Shown here piece by piece: positions 45,826 to 53,658 of a stretch of 64,000 nt of DNA. The stretch's first letter is position 1, and each line of letters begins with the position of its first letter. The notes under the pieces are model-generated. The model saw only the letters and a list, made by a program, of their open reading frames with translations, did no database searches and was not told where the DNA came from. This DNA comes from Deltaproteobacteria bacterium. GTDB taxonomy: Bacteria; Bdellovibrionota_C; UBA2361; JAGFJO01. Both the position numbers and the translations under genes were made by a program. Location of the stretch: NCBI GenBank assembly GCA_024102635.1, contig JAGFJO010000082.1, forward strand, positions 18,869 through 82,868, read 5' to 3'.

Positions 45826-46397
45826 TAGGCTCGAGCTGCAAAATTATTTAAAACAAATATATTATTGTTTCGAAACGGTGTAGGCGATTCAAGAATCGCG
45901 CTTGCTTTAAGGGATTCTACTCCGGATACAAACCATGGATTTGGCAAGTAATATCTCTTAACGCTCCATTTAGGAGCACTTATCTCAACTTGCTCACAAA
46001 GATATCTCACTAAAGAAGCCATTAGTGCTGCTAGCTTTTTATCGAACGATTTCGGCGGCGGCATGATCACCAAGCGCACATCAAGAGTTCTGTTGAACGC
46101 ATCAACCAGATCCATAAAGTGAATTTTCCAAGATTCAAAACCGTCTCGCTCAACTTTGTATGCTGTAGCAACGGTACTGAAGTCAGATATAGAGATTGGA
46201 TCCGACACGATGATTTCAACCTCCTTTCCCAAAGCTTGCGCTGCGGCGGATAGAGACTCGACGGTGCTATTGCCTGTTCCGGCTTTAATGTTTCTGATGC
46301 AGCCGCGGGACAGGTCAGCAGCTTCCGCCAAGGCCCTTTCGGAGAGCCTTTTTAACTCTCGAAGTTTCTTAATCGGGAAGAGTATGTGGTATTTCAT
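45825..46397 (-). CDS. XRE-like HTH protein, likely antitoxin/regulator
   Basis: 190 aa. An N-terminal helix-turn-helix at about residues 8-60 (KLRELKRLSERALAEAADLS, CIRNIKAGTGNSTVESLSAA) is followed by a C-terminal domain of 120 residues without a known family (FESWKIHFMDLVDAFNRTLD, RLVIMPPPKSFDKKLAALMA). It is the first gene of a pair with the nucleotidyltransferase, overlapping it by one base. A dyad sits 15 bp upstream of its ATG and is a likely autoregulatory operator. The gene is divergent from a second HTH-nucleotidyltransferase pair. Confidence 0.75.
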   Translation of the reverse strand: MKYHILFPIKKLRELKRLSERALAEAADLSRGCIRNIKAGTGNSTVESLSAAAQALGKEVEIIVSDPISISDFSTVATAYKVERDGFESWKIHFMDLVDAFNRTLDVRLVIMPPPKSFDKKLAALMASLVRYLCEQVEISAPKWSVKRYYLPNPWFVSGVESLKASAILESPTPFRNNNIFVLNNFAARA

Positions 46398-46411
46398 ATT
46401 ATGCCATTATT

Positions 46412-46427
46412 GTATGCTATAATATAC
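46412..46427 (-). promoter_or_regulatory. Imperfect dyad upstream of the XRE-like gene, possible operator
   Basis: On the minus strand GTATATTATAGCATAC reads nearly the same as its reverse complement (12 of 16 positions, perfect GTAT/ATAC outer arms). It begins 15 bases before the ATG at 46397 and contains a TATTAT-type element that could serve as the -10. This is the usual place of an autoregulatory site in toxin-antitoxin operons. Confidence 0.4.
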
Positions 46428-46552
46428 CAGATGTCTATAGGACTTCAATCAATGAGTGTTTAGAATGGGTTATCCACTCACGCTTGTAGAACGGGAAGGG
46501 GTCTGTGAACTGCATCCTTTAAAAACTGTTCGACTTTTCGTACAATCTGTAA

Positions 46553-46918
46553 ATGGTGAGCCTGGCAGATTTCCTTCTAACACAACCGCTCTTCAAGGTG
46601 CTCGCATCACTTTTGCGTAATCGGGAGCCCCGTCATTTAAGAGAGATCGCAGCCGATACAGGAGTTTCCCCTGCGGGGCTATCAGATATTCTTCGAAGAT
46701 TAAAGAAGGTGGGCCTTCTAAACGAGGACCGGCGGGGAAACAGAAGATACCTATCACTTAAAAGCACACCTTTAGAGCAAGATTCGTTTCGCTTTCTAGC
46801 GAAGCAATCTGAGGCCGAGTGGCTTGAAAGAAGGTCTTTAGGATTTAGTAAGGTTGCTAAGGAAAGGTTTCAGTGGATGGACGATACGTATCGCGCTTAC
46901 CGCCGGATTAAAAAATGA
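46553..46918 (+). CDS. Winged-helix transcription regulator, partner of the next nucleotidyltransferase
   Basis: 121 aa. FKVLASLLRNREPRHLREIA, ADTGVSPAGLSDILRRLKKV and GLLNEDRRGNRRYLSLKSTP form a winged helix of the ArsR/MarR kind (recognition helix SPAGLSDILRRL, wing NRRYLSL). The C-terminal part is basic and helical (ERFQWMDDTYRAYRRIKK). The stop overlaps the next start by four bases (ATGA), so it is coupled to the nucleotidyltransferase gene. It is unrelated in fold family to the XRE-like regulator of the divergent pair. By analogy with AbiEi and similar wHTH antitoxins, it probably represses its own operon. Confidence 0.75.
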   Translation: MVSLADFLLTQPLFKVLASLLRNREPRHLREIAADTGVSPAGLSDILRRLKKVGLLNEDRRGNRRYLSLKSTPLEQDSFRFLAKQSEAEWLERRSLGFSKVAKERFQWMDDTYRAYRRIKK

Positions 46919-47526
46919 GAACTCCTCTTCAAACCTTAAAAAGAGCTGTAAAGGCCTTCGAGAAAAGCGACTGCAGCTATTGTCTAATAGGCGGGCACGC
47001 CGCAAGCCTTTATAGAAAGATAGAGAGGGTAACTCGAGATGTCGATTTTGCAATGGTCGCTAACACCAGAGCCGAATCACGCAAGTTAGCGGAGAGCGTC
47101 ATTAAGCAGCTTGGCTTTCAGCCGGTGGTCGGTTTTATTCCGCCAACTCCCGAGGAGGGGAAACGAAAATCCGTCGTGTTAATAACCTCACGGCCGGAAA
47201 AGGGCTCGTCAAAAGGACTAATCGACATTTTGCTGCCCGAGCTGCCTTGGATCGAAGATGCAGTTGAGCGAGCACAACATAATAGAATCGATCTAGGTTT
47301 TTCGAAGGTTCCGGTTATTACACCTGAGGATCTGATTGTGGCAAAGTGCTACGCGCTGCGGAATTCAGCGGAAAGATTTCAAGACTTAGATGACCTCAAA
47401 GAGATTTTCCAAGCGATTAAGATCTTGGATTGGCCCTATCTTAAATCGCGCCTTAAGCAGCATCGACTTTCGATTCCAGAGCCGATTCAAAAGTACGCGG
47501 GTGCTATCGCTGACTCGGGACTTTGA
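46915..47526 (+). CDS. Nucleotidyltransferase-like protein (AbiEii/DUF6036-like)
   Basis: 203 aa. CSYCLIGGHAASLYRKIERV then TRDVDFAMVA has the G-G-x(n)-R-x-T-x-D-x-D metal site of nucleotidyltransferases; KGLIDILLPELPWIEDAVER supplies a third acidic strand (D-I), and VITPEDLIVAKCYALRNSAE is the conserved helical region that follows in AbiEii-like proteins. The start codon overlaps the winged-helix gene. The pair has the organisation of a type IV-like toxin-antitoxin or abortive-infection module. Toxicity is inferred and not visible in the sequence. Confidence 0.8.
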   Translation: MRTPLQTLKRAVKAFEKSDCSYCLIGGHAASLYRKIERVTRDVDFAMVANTRAESRKLAESVIKQLGFQPVVGFIPPTPEEGKRKSVVLITSRPEKGSSKGLIDILLPELPWIEDAVERAQHNRIDLGFSKVPVITPEDLIVAKCYALRNSAERFQDLDDLKEIFQAIKILDWPYLKSRLKQHRLSIPEPIQKYAGAIADSGL

Positions 47527-47615
47527 CAAGCTGACTTGAAAGCGAAGGTATTGCAGTAGGTATCGCTAAGTGGGCATTTACGGAGCCCAGAGACGGTCAT
47601 TTTCCACAGTTCGAA

Positions 47616-48095
47616 CTAGATTATTTTTATTTTGAGAGTGCGTTCGGTCAGATTATTTTGAATATCTCGGATGGAAAACTTAACCTTGTGGCTTCCGCTT
47701 GGAAGCTCGGCCTCTTTGATGTCGATCCCGATATCGGTCACATATGGCTTCACTCGATCGGTAATATCTATCGAGAAAAGTTTAAGGTAGCTCACCTCAA
47801 GTGAACTAATATCTATTGGCGCCTGGTTCTCTTTAAATGAGATACTAATTGCAACCGGCTTTTCCACCTCGCTCTCAGGTCTAGGCGCCACGAATTCTAT
47901 AACCGGTCCTTCGGACGGTTCTACCCGCTCGGACATACCCTTAATTGGCCTGGCATCCGGCTTACCAGCCTCCTCCAATGTAATTAGCACCACACGCTTC
48001 GAAGGCAGTGCATTATCGCTGAGGCTTGCTTCGGGATAGAGAGCAGTATTTAGCGCGAACAAGGCGATAATTGTAATCAGTAACTGTTTTCTCAT
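47616..48095 (-). CDS. Exported protein with C-terminal Ig-like domain, full copy
   Basis: The ATG at 48095 gives a signal peptide (RKQLLITIIALFALNTALYP). A linker with charged and Pro residues follows, then VAISISFKENQAPIDISSLE and a C-terminal Ig-like unit in which SYLKLFSIDITDRVKPYVTD, then ELPSGSHKVKFSIRDIQNNL, matches the strand pattern of bacterial Ig domains (x-x-G-x-H-x-V-x-x-x-x-x-D-x-x-x-N). The gene is divergent from the DUF4344 peptidase gene. A shortened copy of the last third is present at 34789-35052, so the segment is duplicated. The function is unknown; a surface or periplasmic binding role is possible. Confidence 0.7.
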   Translation of the reverse strand: MRKQLLITIIALFALNTALYPEASLSDNALPSKRVVLITLEEAGKPDARPIKGMSERVEPSEGPVIEFVAPRPESEVEKPVAISISFKENQAPIDISSLEVSYLKLFSIDITDRVKPYVTDIGIDIKEAELPSGSHKVKFSIRDIQNNLTERTLKIKII

Positions 48096-48234
48096 AGCCG
48101 GTGATATCGGCCGGTTAACGCCCCGGCATGAGCCCTCCCTAAATGCAAAATCCAAAAACGGCACCTGAAACTTAATATAAAGGTGCGGGCCCCGTTATCC
48201 GATATGGAATCTGAACCAAAAAAAGCATCCCCTT

Positions 48235-49167
48235 ATGCGAAGTCTTCTTCATCCGCTTGCCGGCATCCTTTCACTTCTTTTGCTTTTTTTATCCGCTACT
48301 ACCACGCATGCTGCCAACCAGGACAAGCGCGGGCAATGGAGAAGTGCTGCAAAGGAAGCGTCTCAAGCCGAAAAAAGGGGAGAAGAGGTTCGCGCTAAGA
48401 CGGCCGAGTACGTGGGACCAAAGGTCAGCAAAATGCCTGCACCAAAGAAACAGGACACAAATTCGGGAACCGGCCTTGCCATCACATATGTGTACCCGGT
48501 TAATGGTAATTACACTGAGATTATGTCAGTTCTAAAAGATTCGGGCGGGATGGAGGAGATTATCGAGGCTATTAACAGTACCTTCAACTTTCCGCGAATT
48601 GATGTGGTGCTAGACGAATGCGGACAAGATAATGCCTTTTATGACCCATCCACCCGGCGCATTATTCTATGCTATGAGCTGGTCGTGGCCCTCGCCGAGG
48701 GCTTTAGCCAGGATGAAGAGCTTAGTGACGACGACGTCGGCACGCAGGTAATTGCGTCGCTCATATTTACATTTTTCCACGAGCTCGGCCATGCAGCCGT
48801 CGATGTATTCGACCTTCCGATCACAGGAAACGAGGAGGACGCGGTGGATCGCTTTGCCACACTCATTCTGCTCTCGAGCTCAGAAGACGACGAGGATGAA
48901 GAAACCGATCTTGCACATAGTGCAATCGGTGCATTCGATCTTGATACTATCGAATCGCTTGAAGATCTCGATTTTTCAGACGAGCATCCTGTAGATGAGC
49001 AGCGCTGGTACACCATGGCGTGCCTGATGGTCGGCAGTAACCCCGAGAAATACGACTATCTTGTGGGCGACAACGGACTACCCTCAGAGCGCGCAGAGAC
49101 CTGCCCTGCGGAGTACGAGAGAATCTCAAAGAGTTGGCAGAAGCTGCTTGAACCGCATGTGAAGTAG
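48235..49167 (+). CDS. DUF4344-like exported zinc metallopeptidase
   Basis: 310 aa. Signal peptide (RSLLHPLAGILSLLLLFLSA, cleaved near THA-AN). The domain contains RIDVVLDECGQDNAFYDPST, RRIILCYELVVALAEGF and TFFHELGHAAVDVFDLPITG with the H-E-x-x-H zinc motif, then NEEDAVDRFATLILL, where the E-D-x-x-D-x-x-A helix gives the third ligand. This is the pattern of DUF4344 putative metallopeptidases. A strongly acidic stretch follows (SSSEDDEDEETDLAHSAIGA). It lies in the duplicated segment but is missing from the 35-kb copy. The substrate is unknown; the likely location is periplasmic or secreted. Confidence 0.85.
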   Translation: MRSLLHPLAGILSLLLLFLSATTTHAANQDKRGQWRSAAKEASQAEKRGEEVRAKTAEYVGPKVSKMPAPKKQDTNSGTGLAITYVYPVNGNYTEIMSVLKDSGGMEEIIEAINSTFNFPRIDVVLDECGQDNAFYDPSTRRIILCYELVVALAEGFSQDEELSDDDVGTQVIASLIFTFFHELGHAAVDVFDLPITGNEEDAVDRFATLILLSSSEDDEDEETDLAHSAIGAFDLDTIESLEDLDFSDEHPVDEQRWYTMACLMVGSNPEKYDYLVGDNGLPSERAETCPAEYERISKSWQKLLEPHVK

Positions 49168-49250
49168 TAGAAGCCCTGCGGCGACCGCTGCATTTTTAAT
49201 AAGTTTGCAATATACTTATAAAGCAATTACGCTACCCTTTTATTTGCGCA

Positions 49251-49592
49251 ATGTCCGACCTTCCAAACTGTCCAAAATGCAGCTCCACGTATACCTATGA
49301 GGATCAGACACTGTACGTTTGCCCGGAGTGCGCTCACGAGTGGCCGATTCACGCAGAAGAAGTTCCGCTAGAGAATCTTAGGATAGTTAAAGATGCAAAC
49401 GGCAACCCGCTTCGAGACGGCGATTCAATCACCGTCATAAAAGATCTGAAGGTCAAGGGCGCATCCTCGGTAGTTAAGGTCGGAACGAAAGTAAAAAACA
49501 TTCGAATCGTTGATGGCGACCATGACATAGACTGCTGGATAGATGGAATTGGCGCCATGAAGCTTAAGTCGCAGTTTGTAAAGAAGATATAA
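49251..49592 (+). CDS. PhnA-family zinc-ribbon protein, copy 2
   Basis: 113 aa. It is nearly identical to the copy at 35175-35516, with the same zinc ribbon ([21 protein letters not shown]) and PhnA domain ([20 protein letters not shown]), differing at about a dozen residues. The upstream DNA (ATTTTTAATAAGTTTGC and TATACT) is also shared, so the promoter was duplicated with the gene. It follows the DUF4344 peptidase gene by about 80 bp on the same strand. Function as for copy 1: unclear. Confidence 0.9.
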   Translation: MSDLPNCPKCSSTYTYEDQTLYVCPECAHEWPIHAEEVPLENLRIVKDANGNPLRDGDSITVIKDLKVKGASSVVKVGTKVKNIRIVDGDHDIDCWIDGIGAMKLKSQFVKKI

Positions 49593-49689
49593 TCCCCTAA
49601 TAGGCGCTTCCTGCTCCGAGATACCGCCCTCAGTAGGTTTAAACTAAAAAGTAATAATTATAAGAAGCTGGGCCTTTAGCCAGAGCCAT

Positions 49690-49727
49690 ACTAAGACCGC
49701 AAACGGACTACGGCTCATTAGCTAAAT
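49690..49727 (+). repeat. Isolated core fragment of the interspersed repeat
   Basis: CTAAGACCGCAAACGGACTA and the following CGGCTCATTAGCTAA match the central core of the full repeat copies (compare 51698-51743) and nothing else of the repeat is recognisable around it. It lies in the 162-bp gap after the second PhnA-like gene. It shows that the GACCGCA-ACGGACTACGG core is the best conserved part. Confidence 0.6.
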
Positions 49728-49754
49728 TTTTTTTAAGCTGAATTAGCGGGACTT

Positions 49755-51371
49755 TTACCCGGAGGTGCACTCTTTTCTTGCCACTCCGGACTCGTATCGA
49801 TAAAGCAGCCCCAATATCGCCATCCTTGTTTCATGATCTGAGGTTGTGCCGAGGAGTTCTTGCAGCCGTTCACGCTGTTTTTTTGCCTGCAAGTCGCATT
49901 CTTTCATTGCGCTAAGAGCCGCATAGCGGTGGGTAGGAGATGGGTTTTCTAATAACTTAGTTATAATCTCGACGCGGCCCCCCTCGACTCTGCTGATTTG
50001 AATCCCTACCACAGCGGCATTATGCAATTCATCGGGTGGGATAATTCTAAGCACTTCGTCAAAAAGTGTGGTCCACTCTGCAAGATCGGCGTTTGAAGTG
50101 CGGAATAGCCCGGTAAGCTTAAAAAGCTCATGCCTCATGAGATTGTAGCCGTCCCGCAATACCGCACGGGTAACAATTTTAAGGTAGGGTCTAGCGGCAG
50201 GTCCGAGCTTTTCCAAGGTTATAAGGTTAAAATGGGCAGACTGTTCGCTATCGAATAAAGCCACGATCACTTGCTCGTCAACGTTTCCAACAGCGATGAG
50301 ATGGCGAAGGATATCTGATTTGAACGAGCCTTTTGCTTTCGACGCTTCAATCCTTAACTGTTCCAACTGCTTTTCAGTACGGACGGGCTCCCGGGCGAGT
50401 GCTAAAACAGCTCCCCTACGGCCTTGGGCCAAGGCCTCACGCAGCTTTGATTTTTCATCATCTTTTAGATCGGTCATAAGAAAGACCCAGCCCCCGCAAA
50501 GTGAGGCTGCCTTGTCGTCTCCCAATGCGCATTGAAGCAGATTCGCTCTAGCCGAGAGGTCCCTCTTAGCCAGTACCGATAGTCCTTGTACGGCTCTTAT
50601 CATGCACTGCTCATCATCGCTTGCCACGCCATTCATGATGATCGGAAGGTGTGATGGGCTATAACCTGAAGATTTCAAAAGTGCGAAGTATATATTTTTA
50701 TTGGGTAGCGGAGACTGAGCAGCCTTTAGCAGCACCAGCTCAACTTCGGGATCCAGGATACCAAGCGACATTATCAAATCAGCCGCGCCCTCCCTACAAT
50801 CGCGATCATCATCGAAGAGCAGGGAGGTCATGGCTGAAGCTATCTCTTCCTTATAAGTCTGCTGCTCATGAAGCGGCTTTGCATTAATCGCTTTCGAGAT
50901 CTGAAAATGTGGTAAATGAAGGGCAACGCTGCATGCGAGATTGGAAGATTCTTTCGTTAATGCGGTGCTAAGAAGATCTAAGGCTCTTTTTAGCAACAGA
51001 TTATAGGAGTCTCTGTTTCCGTCGTCCATGAATGCCGGATGATATCCAGCGAGGAGGAATCCGACGCTACATCCAAAAAGGGACCTATCGAACTTGAAAT
51101 TCCTTTTAGTTAGGAGCTCTGAAAGCCGGAGCGACAACTCAAGCTTTACATGCACGATCCTGTCTTCCGTCTTTGCTTCAATCGCCTCGCATGCCCTTTC
51201 CAGGGCGGCGTTAAGATCTCCATTGTTAAGGTCTTGTTCGATTGCTTGCGTTGTTTTTTCATCTAGCGGCTGCCCATAGATAACTTTGCTTCGTGCGTAT
51301 GATGGGGTGGTCGAGATTAGGAAGACCAATACCGATAGCGACAATAAGCCTAACACAAAGCGCAATTGCAT
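49755..51371 (-). CDS. Exported alpha-solenoid (HEAT-like) protein
   Basis: 538 aa. Signal peptide (RFVLGLLSLSVLVFLISTTP, cleaved near SYA-RS). The mature protein is built of helical repeats with the HEAT-like spacing (DDERQ-type ASP/ARG pairs): ILDPEVELVLLKAAQSPLPN, SDDEQCMIRAVQGLSVLAKR, LLENPSPTHRYAALSAMKEC, LLGTTSDHETRMAILGLLYR. Eight cysteines are present. No catalytic site is visible, so a scaffold or binding role outside the cytoplasm is the best inference. The first repeat copy begins about 190 bp upstream of its start. Confidence 0.75.
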   Translation of the reverse strand: MQLRFVLGLLSLSVLVFLISTTPSYARSKVIYGQPLDEKTTQAIEQDLNNGDLNAALERACEAIEAKTEDRIVHVKLELSLRLSELLTKRNFKFDRSLFGCSVGFLLAGYHPAFMDDGNRDSYNLLLKRALDLLSTALTKESSNLACSVALHLPHFQISKAINAKPLHEQQTYKEEIASAMTSLLFDDDRDCREGAADLIMSLGILDPEVELVLLKAAQSPLPNKNIYFALLKSSGYSPSHLPIIMNGVASDDEQCMIRAVQGLSVLAKRDLSARANLLQCALGDDKAASLCGGWVFLMTDLKDDEKSKLREALAQGRRGAVLALAREPVRTEKQLEQLRIEASKAKGSFKSDILRHLIAVGNVDEQVIVALFDSEQSAHFNLITLEKLGPAARPYLKIVTRAVLRDGYNLMRHELFKLTGLFRTSNADLAEWTTLFDEVLRIIPPDELHNAAVVGIQISRVEGGRVEIITKLLENPSPTHRYAALSAMKECDLQAKKQRERLQELLGTTSDHETRMAILGLLYRYESGVARKECTSG

Positions 51372-51560
51372 AATGCCTCTCCCGATTTAGAGCCGAGTGC
51401 TGTTTAAAGGTTATGGGCGATTTAGTGCCTGCGGATACATTGGGTGGCAGACGACACTGGCTTACAACGTCAACATTTACGAAATGGAGGCCGATCGCGA
51501 CTAAAAAAAATTGAAAAGGAAGTGAAGGCGCTAAAGAAAAAGATTGCTTAGCAATGCTAT

Positions 51561-51882
51561 ATTGCATTGGAAGCTCTTCGATGGAACTTATTCTCAATTA
51601 CTTTCGCCATTAAAAAAATTCCCTGCTGCAAGAAATTTTTTCACCCAATCTCCGATAATGACTATACCATACAAATCCATCAAGGTTGGTTCCGCCTAAG
51701 ACCGCATACGGACTACGGCTCGTGAGGTTCTCCCTCAAAGCTAAGGAATGGTGCGCGAGGCTTTTAAGCTCGAAGGATACTTAAGTCTTCAAAAGATCGA
51801 TGGCTAGGTCTAGCGATAGCTGCGGTGACGGAGGGGTGTATCTAACGCCTGAAATACTAAAAAGTTAGCTGGAGCCTGAATC
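51561..51882 (+). repeat. Interspersed repeat, copy 1
   Basis: A full but the most diverged copy of a repeat of about 322-326 bp. The order is a left end with ATTGCATT and GGAAC, an AT-rich segment, the core CTAAGACCGCATACGGACTA, then AGCTAAGGAATGGTGCGCGA, hairpins (GGCTTTTAAGCT; GTCTTCAAAAGAT), GATGGCTAGGTCTA, GGGGTGTATCTAACGCC and the right end AAAGTTAGCTGGAGCCTG. It fills most of the 523-bp gap between the solenoid gene and the zinc-ribbon gene. No open reading frame of note. Confidence 0.85.
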
Positions 51883-51894
51883 AACCAACCGGAC

Positions 51895-52251
51895 TTAACT
51901 AGAGAACCTGCTAAGGTCCGTTTTTTTTGCCAAGCGCGTTCTCGCTTCCTGTTCGCTTGTGTAGAATAATAATTTACCAGCACGGGTTCGCACATATATT
52001 AGGCAGGAAAGTAAGAAATGGAATGGAAAGATGAGCAGAGAGATTATCAGCCATTTCAGTCCTTTGCGATTAATGCTTTTTGCTTTCTCTACGACATCTT
52101 TTTGTTTCGCAACGGCAGTAACTAGAGCTTCATGCTCAAAGTCGAAGAACCGCCCGCAGTGCGGACATGCCCCGGTTTCGAATGCGTGGTCCCAGATGGC
52201 ATCGGATTCGTTAAAGGAAAAGGAACAGAAAAGGCAATGTATATGTCGCAT
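51895..52251 (-). CDS. Zinc-ribbon membrane protein, unknown
   Basis: 118 aa. Two cysteine pairs (HCLFCSFSF and GACPHCGRFF) form a likely zinc ribbon, followed by a charged helix and a membrane segment (WLIISLLIFPFHFLLSCLIY) and a basic tail (RTRLAKKTDLSRFSS). The stop codon lies 13 bp from the right end of repeat copy 1, so the original C-terminus may have been altered by the repeat. No family recognised. Confidence 0.65.
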   Translation of the reverse strand: MRHIHCLFCSFSFNESDAIWDHAFETGACPHCGRFFDFEHEALVTAVAKQKDVVEKAKSINRKGLKWLIISLLIFPFHFLLSCLIYVRTRAGKLLFYTSEQEARTRLAKKTDLSRFSS

Positions 52252-52272
52252 GTCGGCTTTCCTACCTGCTAA

Positions 52273-52299
52273 AGCCCGCGCCCAAAGGCGGCGCGGGCT
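52273..52299. terminator. Strong GC hairpin downstream of the collagen-like gene
   Basis: AGCCCGCGCC (52273-52282) pairs perfectly with GGCGCGGGCT (52290-52299) across a seven-base loop. It lies between the collagen-like gene stop (52321, minus strand) and the start of the zinc-ribbon gene. The plus strand continues with GAAAGTTTT; the minus strand lacks a T run, so termination would be weak or of another type. Confidence 0.5.
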
Positions 52300-52320
52300 G
52301 AAAGTTTTGCTGCCGATAAT

Positions 52321-53379
52321 CTAATTGCAGCAAGTGATCCACCCATACATCCACTGGAAATTCCCCGCCGGTTTACGGCAGGTGACCGTAAATGATGTCG
52401 GACTATTGTATAAGGTGAGACCGATTGCATCATTGCCGCAACTGACACCCGCCGCGATCGCCTTAGAGCCGCTCGGGCAAGTCATCTCGCGATCTACCGA
52501 TCCTGACCACCATGGACCGCCTTCGTTAAAATTACTGCGGTTGGTCCAGCAGGCATCCTTTATGCTGCTAGCCTTATCAGCATTATCGATCCTCCCGTTG
52601 AAGTCGCTGTCACAGCTCGTTCCCCAGCTGCCGTTGCATCCAACGTCATATGCTCTGACCCTTCCGTTAACAGCGCTACTGGCAAAGGGCGGCTTATCAG
52701 GGATAGCGGCCCACGAACTTGGTCCTGCCGGCCCCATTGGACCCGTTGCACCGGTATCGCCTTTTGGTCCTTGTGGTCCGGCCGCTCCTGTATCGCCTTT
52801 AGGCCCTTGGGGACCGGTCGCTCCATTATCTCCTTTTGGCCCTTGCGGACCTGCGGCTCCAGTATCGCCTTTGGCCCCTTGGGGACCGGCAGCTCCAGTG
52901 GCTCCCTTCAAACCTTGAGGTCCTTGCGGGCCAGCCGGTCCTTGCTCTCCCTTATCTCCGGCAGGACCAGCCGCGCCTATTGGCCCGGGGTCACCTTGGG
53001 GACCGGCAGGACCCTGTGGGCCCGGATCTCCCTTGTCCCCTTTGTCTCCCTTTACTCCCTGTGTTCCCGGTTCTCCCGGCGTGACGGTAATTGTGCCGTT
53101 AGGTAAGACGTTTATATTGACACCTAGATTGCTTCCGAGAGCTGCAAGGCCGTTGTAAAGATCGTCGATTCTGCCAGTTTGCGTATCGATGATCTTTTCT
53201 GAGGTAACCGATTTAGTTCTGGCTACCTTGGCAATTTTCAAAGCCTTTTTTGCCGTCGCCGCCGTATCGGCATGCGCTTCAAGCGGCCCAAGCGCCATAG
53301 CAGCAAGCGCTAAAGGCGCTGCTGCCTGAAGAACAACTTGAGCGCAAAAACCAACTCCATTAACTTTTTTATAACCCAT
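52321..53379 (-). CDS. Exported collagen-like (Gly-X-Y) protein
   Basis: 352 aa with a GGGGGAG ribosome binding site. A signal peptide-like N-terminus (GFCAQVVLQAAAPLALAAMA) and a helical region (DTAATAKKALKIAKVARTKS, RIDDLYNGLAALGSNLGVNI), which may be a trimerisation coiled coil, precede about 39 uninterrupted Gly-X-Y triplets (GDKGDKGDP, GPKGDTGAA, GPQGPKGDN types, rich in KGD/KGE salt-bridge triplets). The C-terminal domain of about 120 residues has cysteines (DVGCNGSWGTSCDSDFNGRI, CPSGSKAIAAGVSCGNDA). Bacterial collagens form triple-helical surface fibres; here a secreted trimer with a globular head is inferred. The triplet region is internally repetitive. Confidence 0.88.
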   Translation of the reverse strand: MGYKKVNGVGFCAQVVLQAAAPLALAAMALGPLEAHADTAATAKKALKIAKVARTKSVTSEKIIDTQTGRIDDLYNGLAALGSNLGVNINVLPNGTITVTPGEPGTQGVKGDKGDKGDPGPQGPAGPQGDPGPIGAAGPAGDKGEQGPAGPQGPQGLKGATGAAGPQGAKGDTGAAGPQGPKGDNGATGPQGPKGDTGAAGPQGPKGDTGATGPMGPAGPSSWAAIPDKPPFASSAVNGRVRAYDVGCNGSWGTSCDSDFNGRIDNADKASSIKDACWTNRSNFNEGGPWWSGSVDREMTCPSGSKAIAAGVSCGNDAIGLTLYNSPTSFTVTCRKPAGNFQWMYGWITCCN

Positions 53380-53658
53380 TAGATTACTCCCCCGATAGGT
53401 TTGTGCCGTTCGGCAACTCTTTATCCATCAGGGTTATGGGGGTCGTTGAGGTGTGTGTGATTTAATCACATCCTGGAGGTGGGATCTCCATTCAACAGCA
53501 AGCGCCGTACTGACACATGCAAATTTACAACCACAACTATCACTAACGCGTTTGCAGTGAAAAATGCTTTAGGTGCGTGGGGGAGGGAATACCCAGCGTG
53601 CGTTAATATACTAAATAGCTAGCTGAAACTTGGGGCGGGGTACTAGGAATTCTCAGCA

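Noticed and set aside
51841..51875. TCTAACGCC...GTTAGCTGG at repeat right ends, considered as integron recombination site
   Set aside because: The inverted CTAAC/GTTAG is only about 14 bases apart, without the L boxes and extrahelical bases of attC, and it does not occur in the same form in the other copies.
52325..53106. Long plus-strand frames opposite the collagen-like gene
   Set aside because: The repeated Gly-X-Y codons keep the opposite strand free of stops. The minus-strand gene has the ribosome binding site, signal peptide and domain structure.
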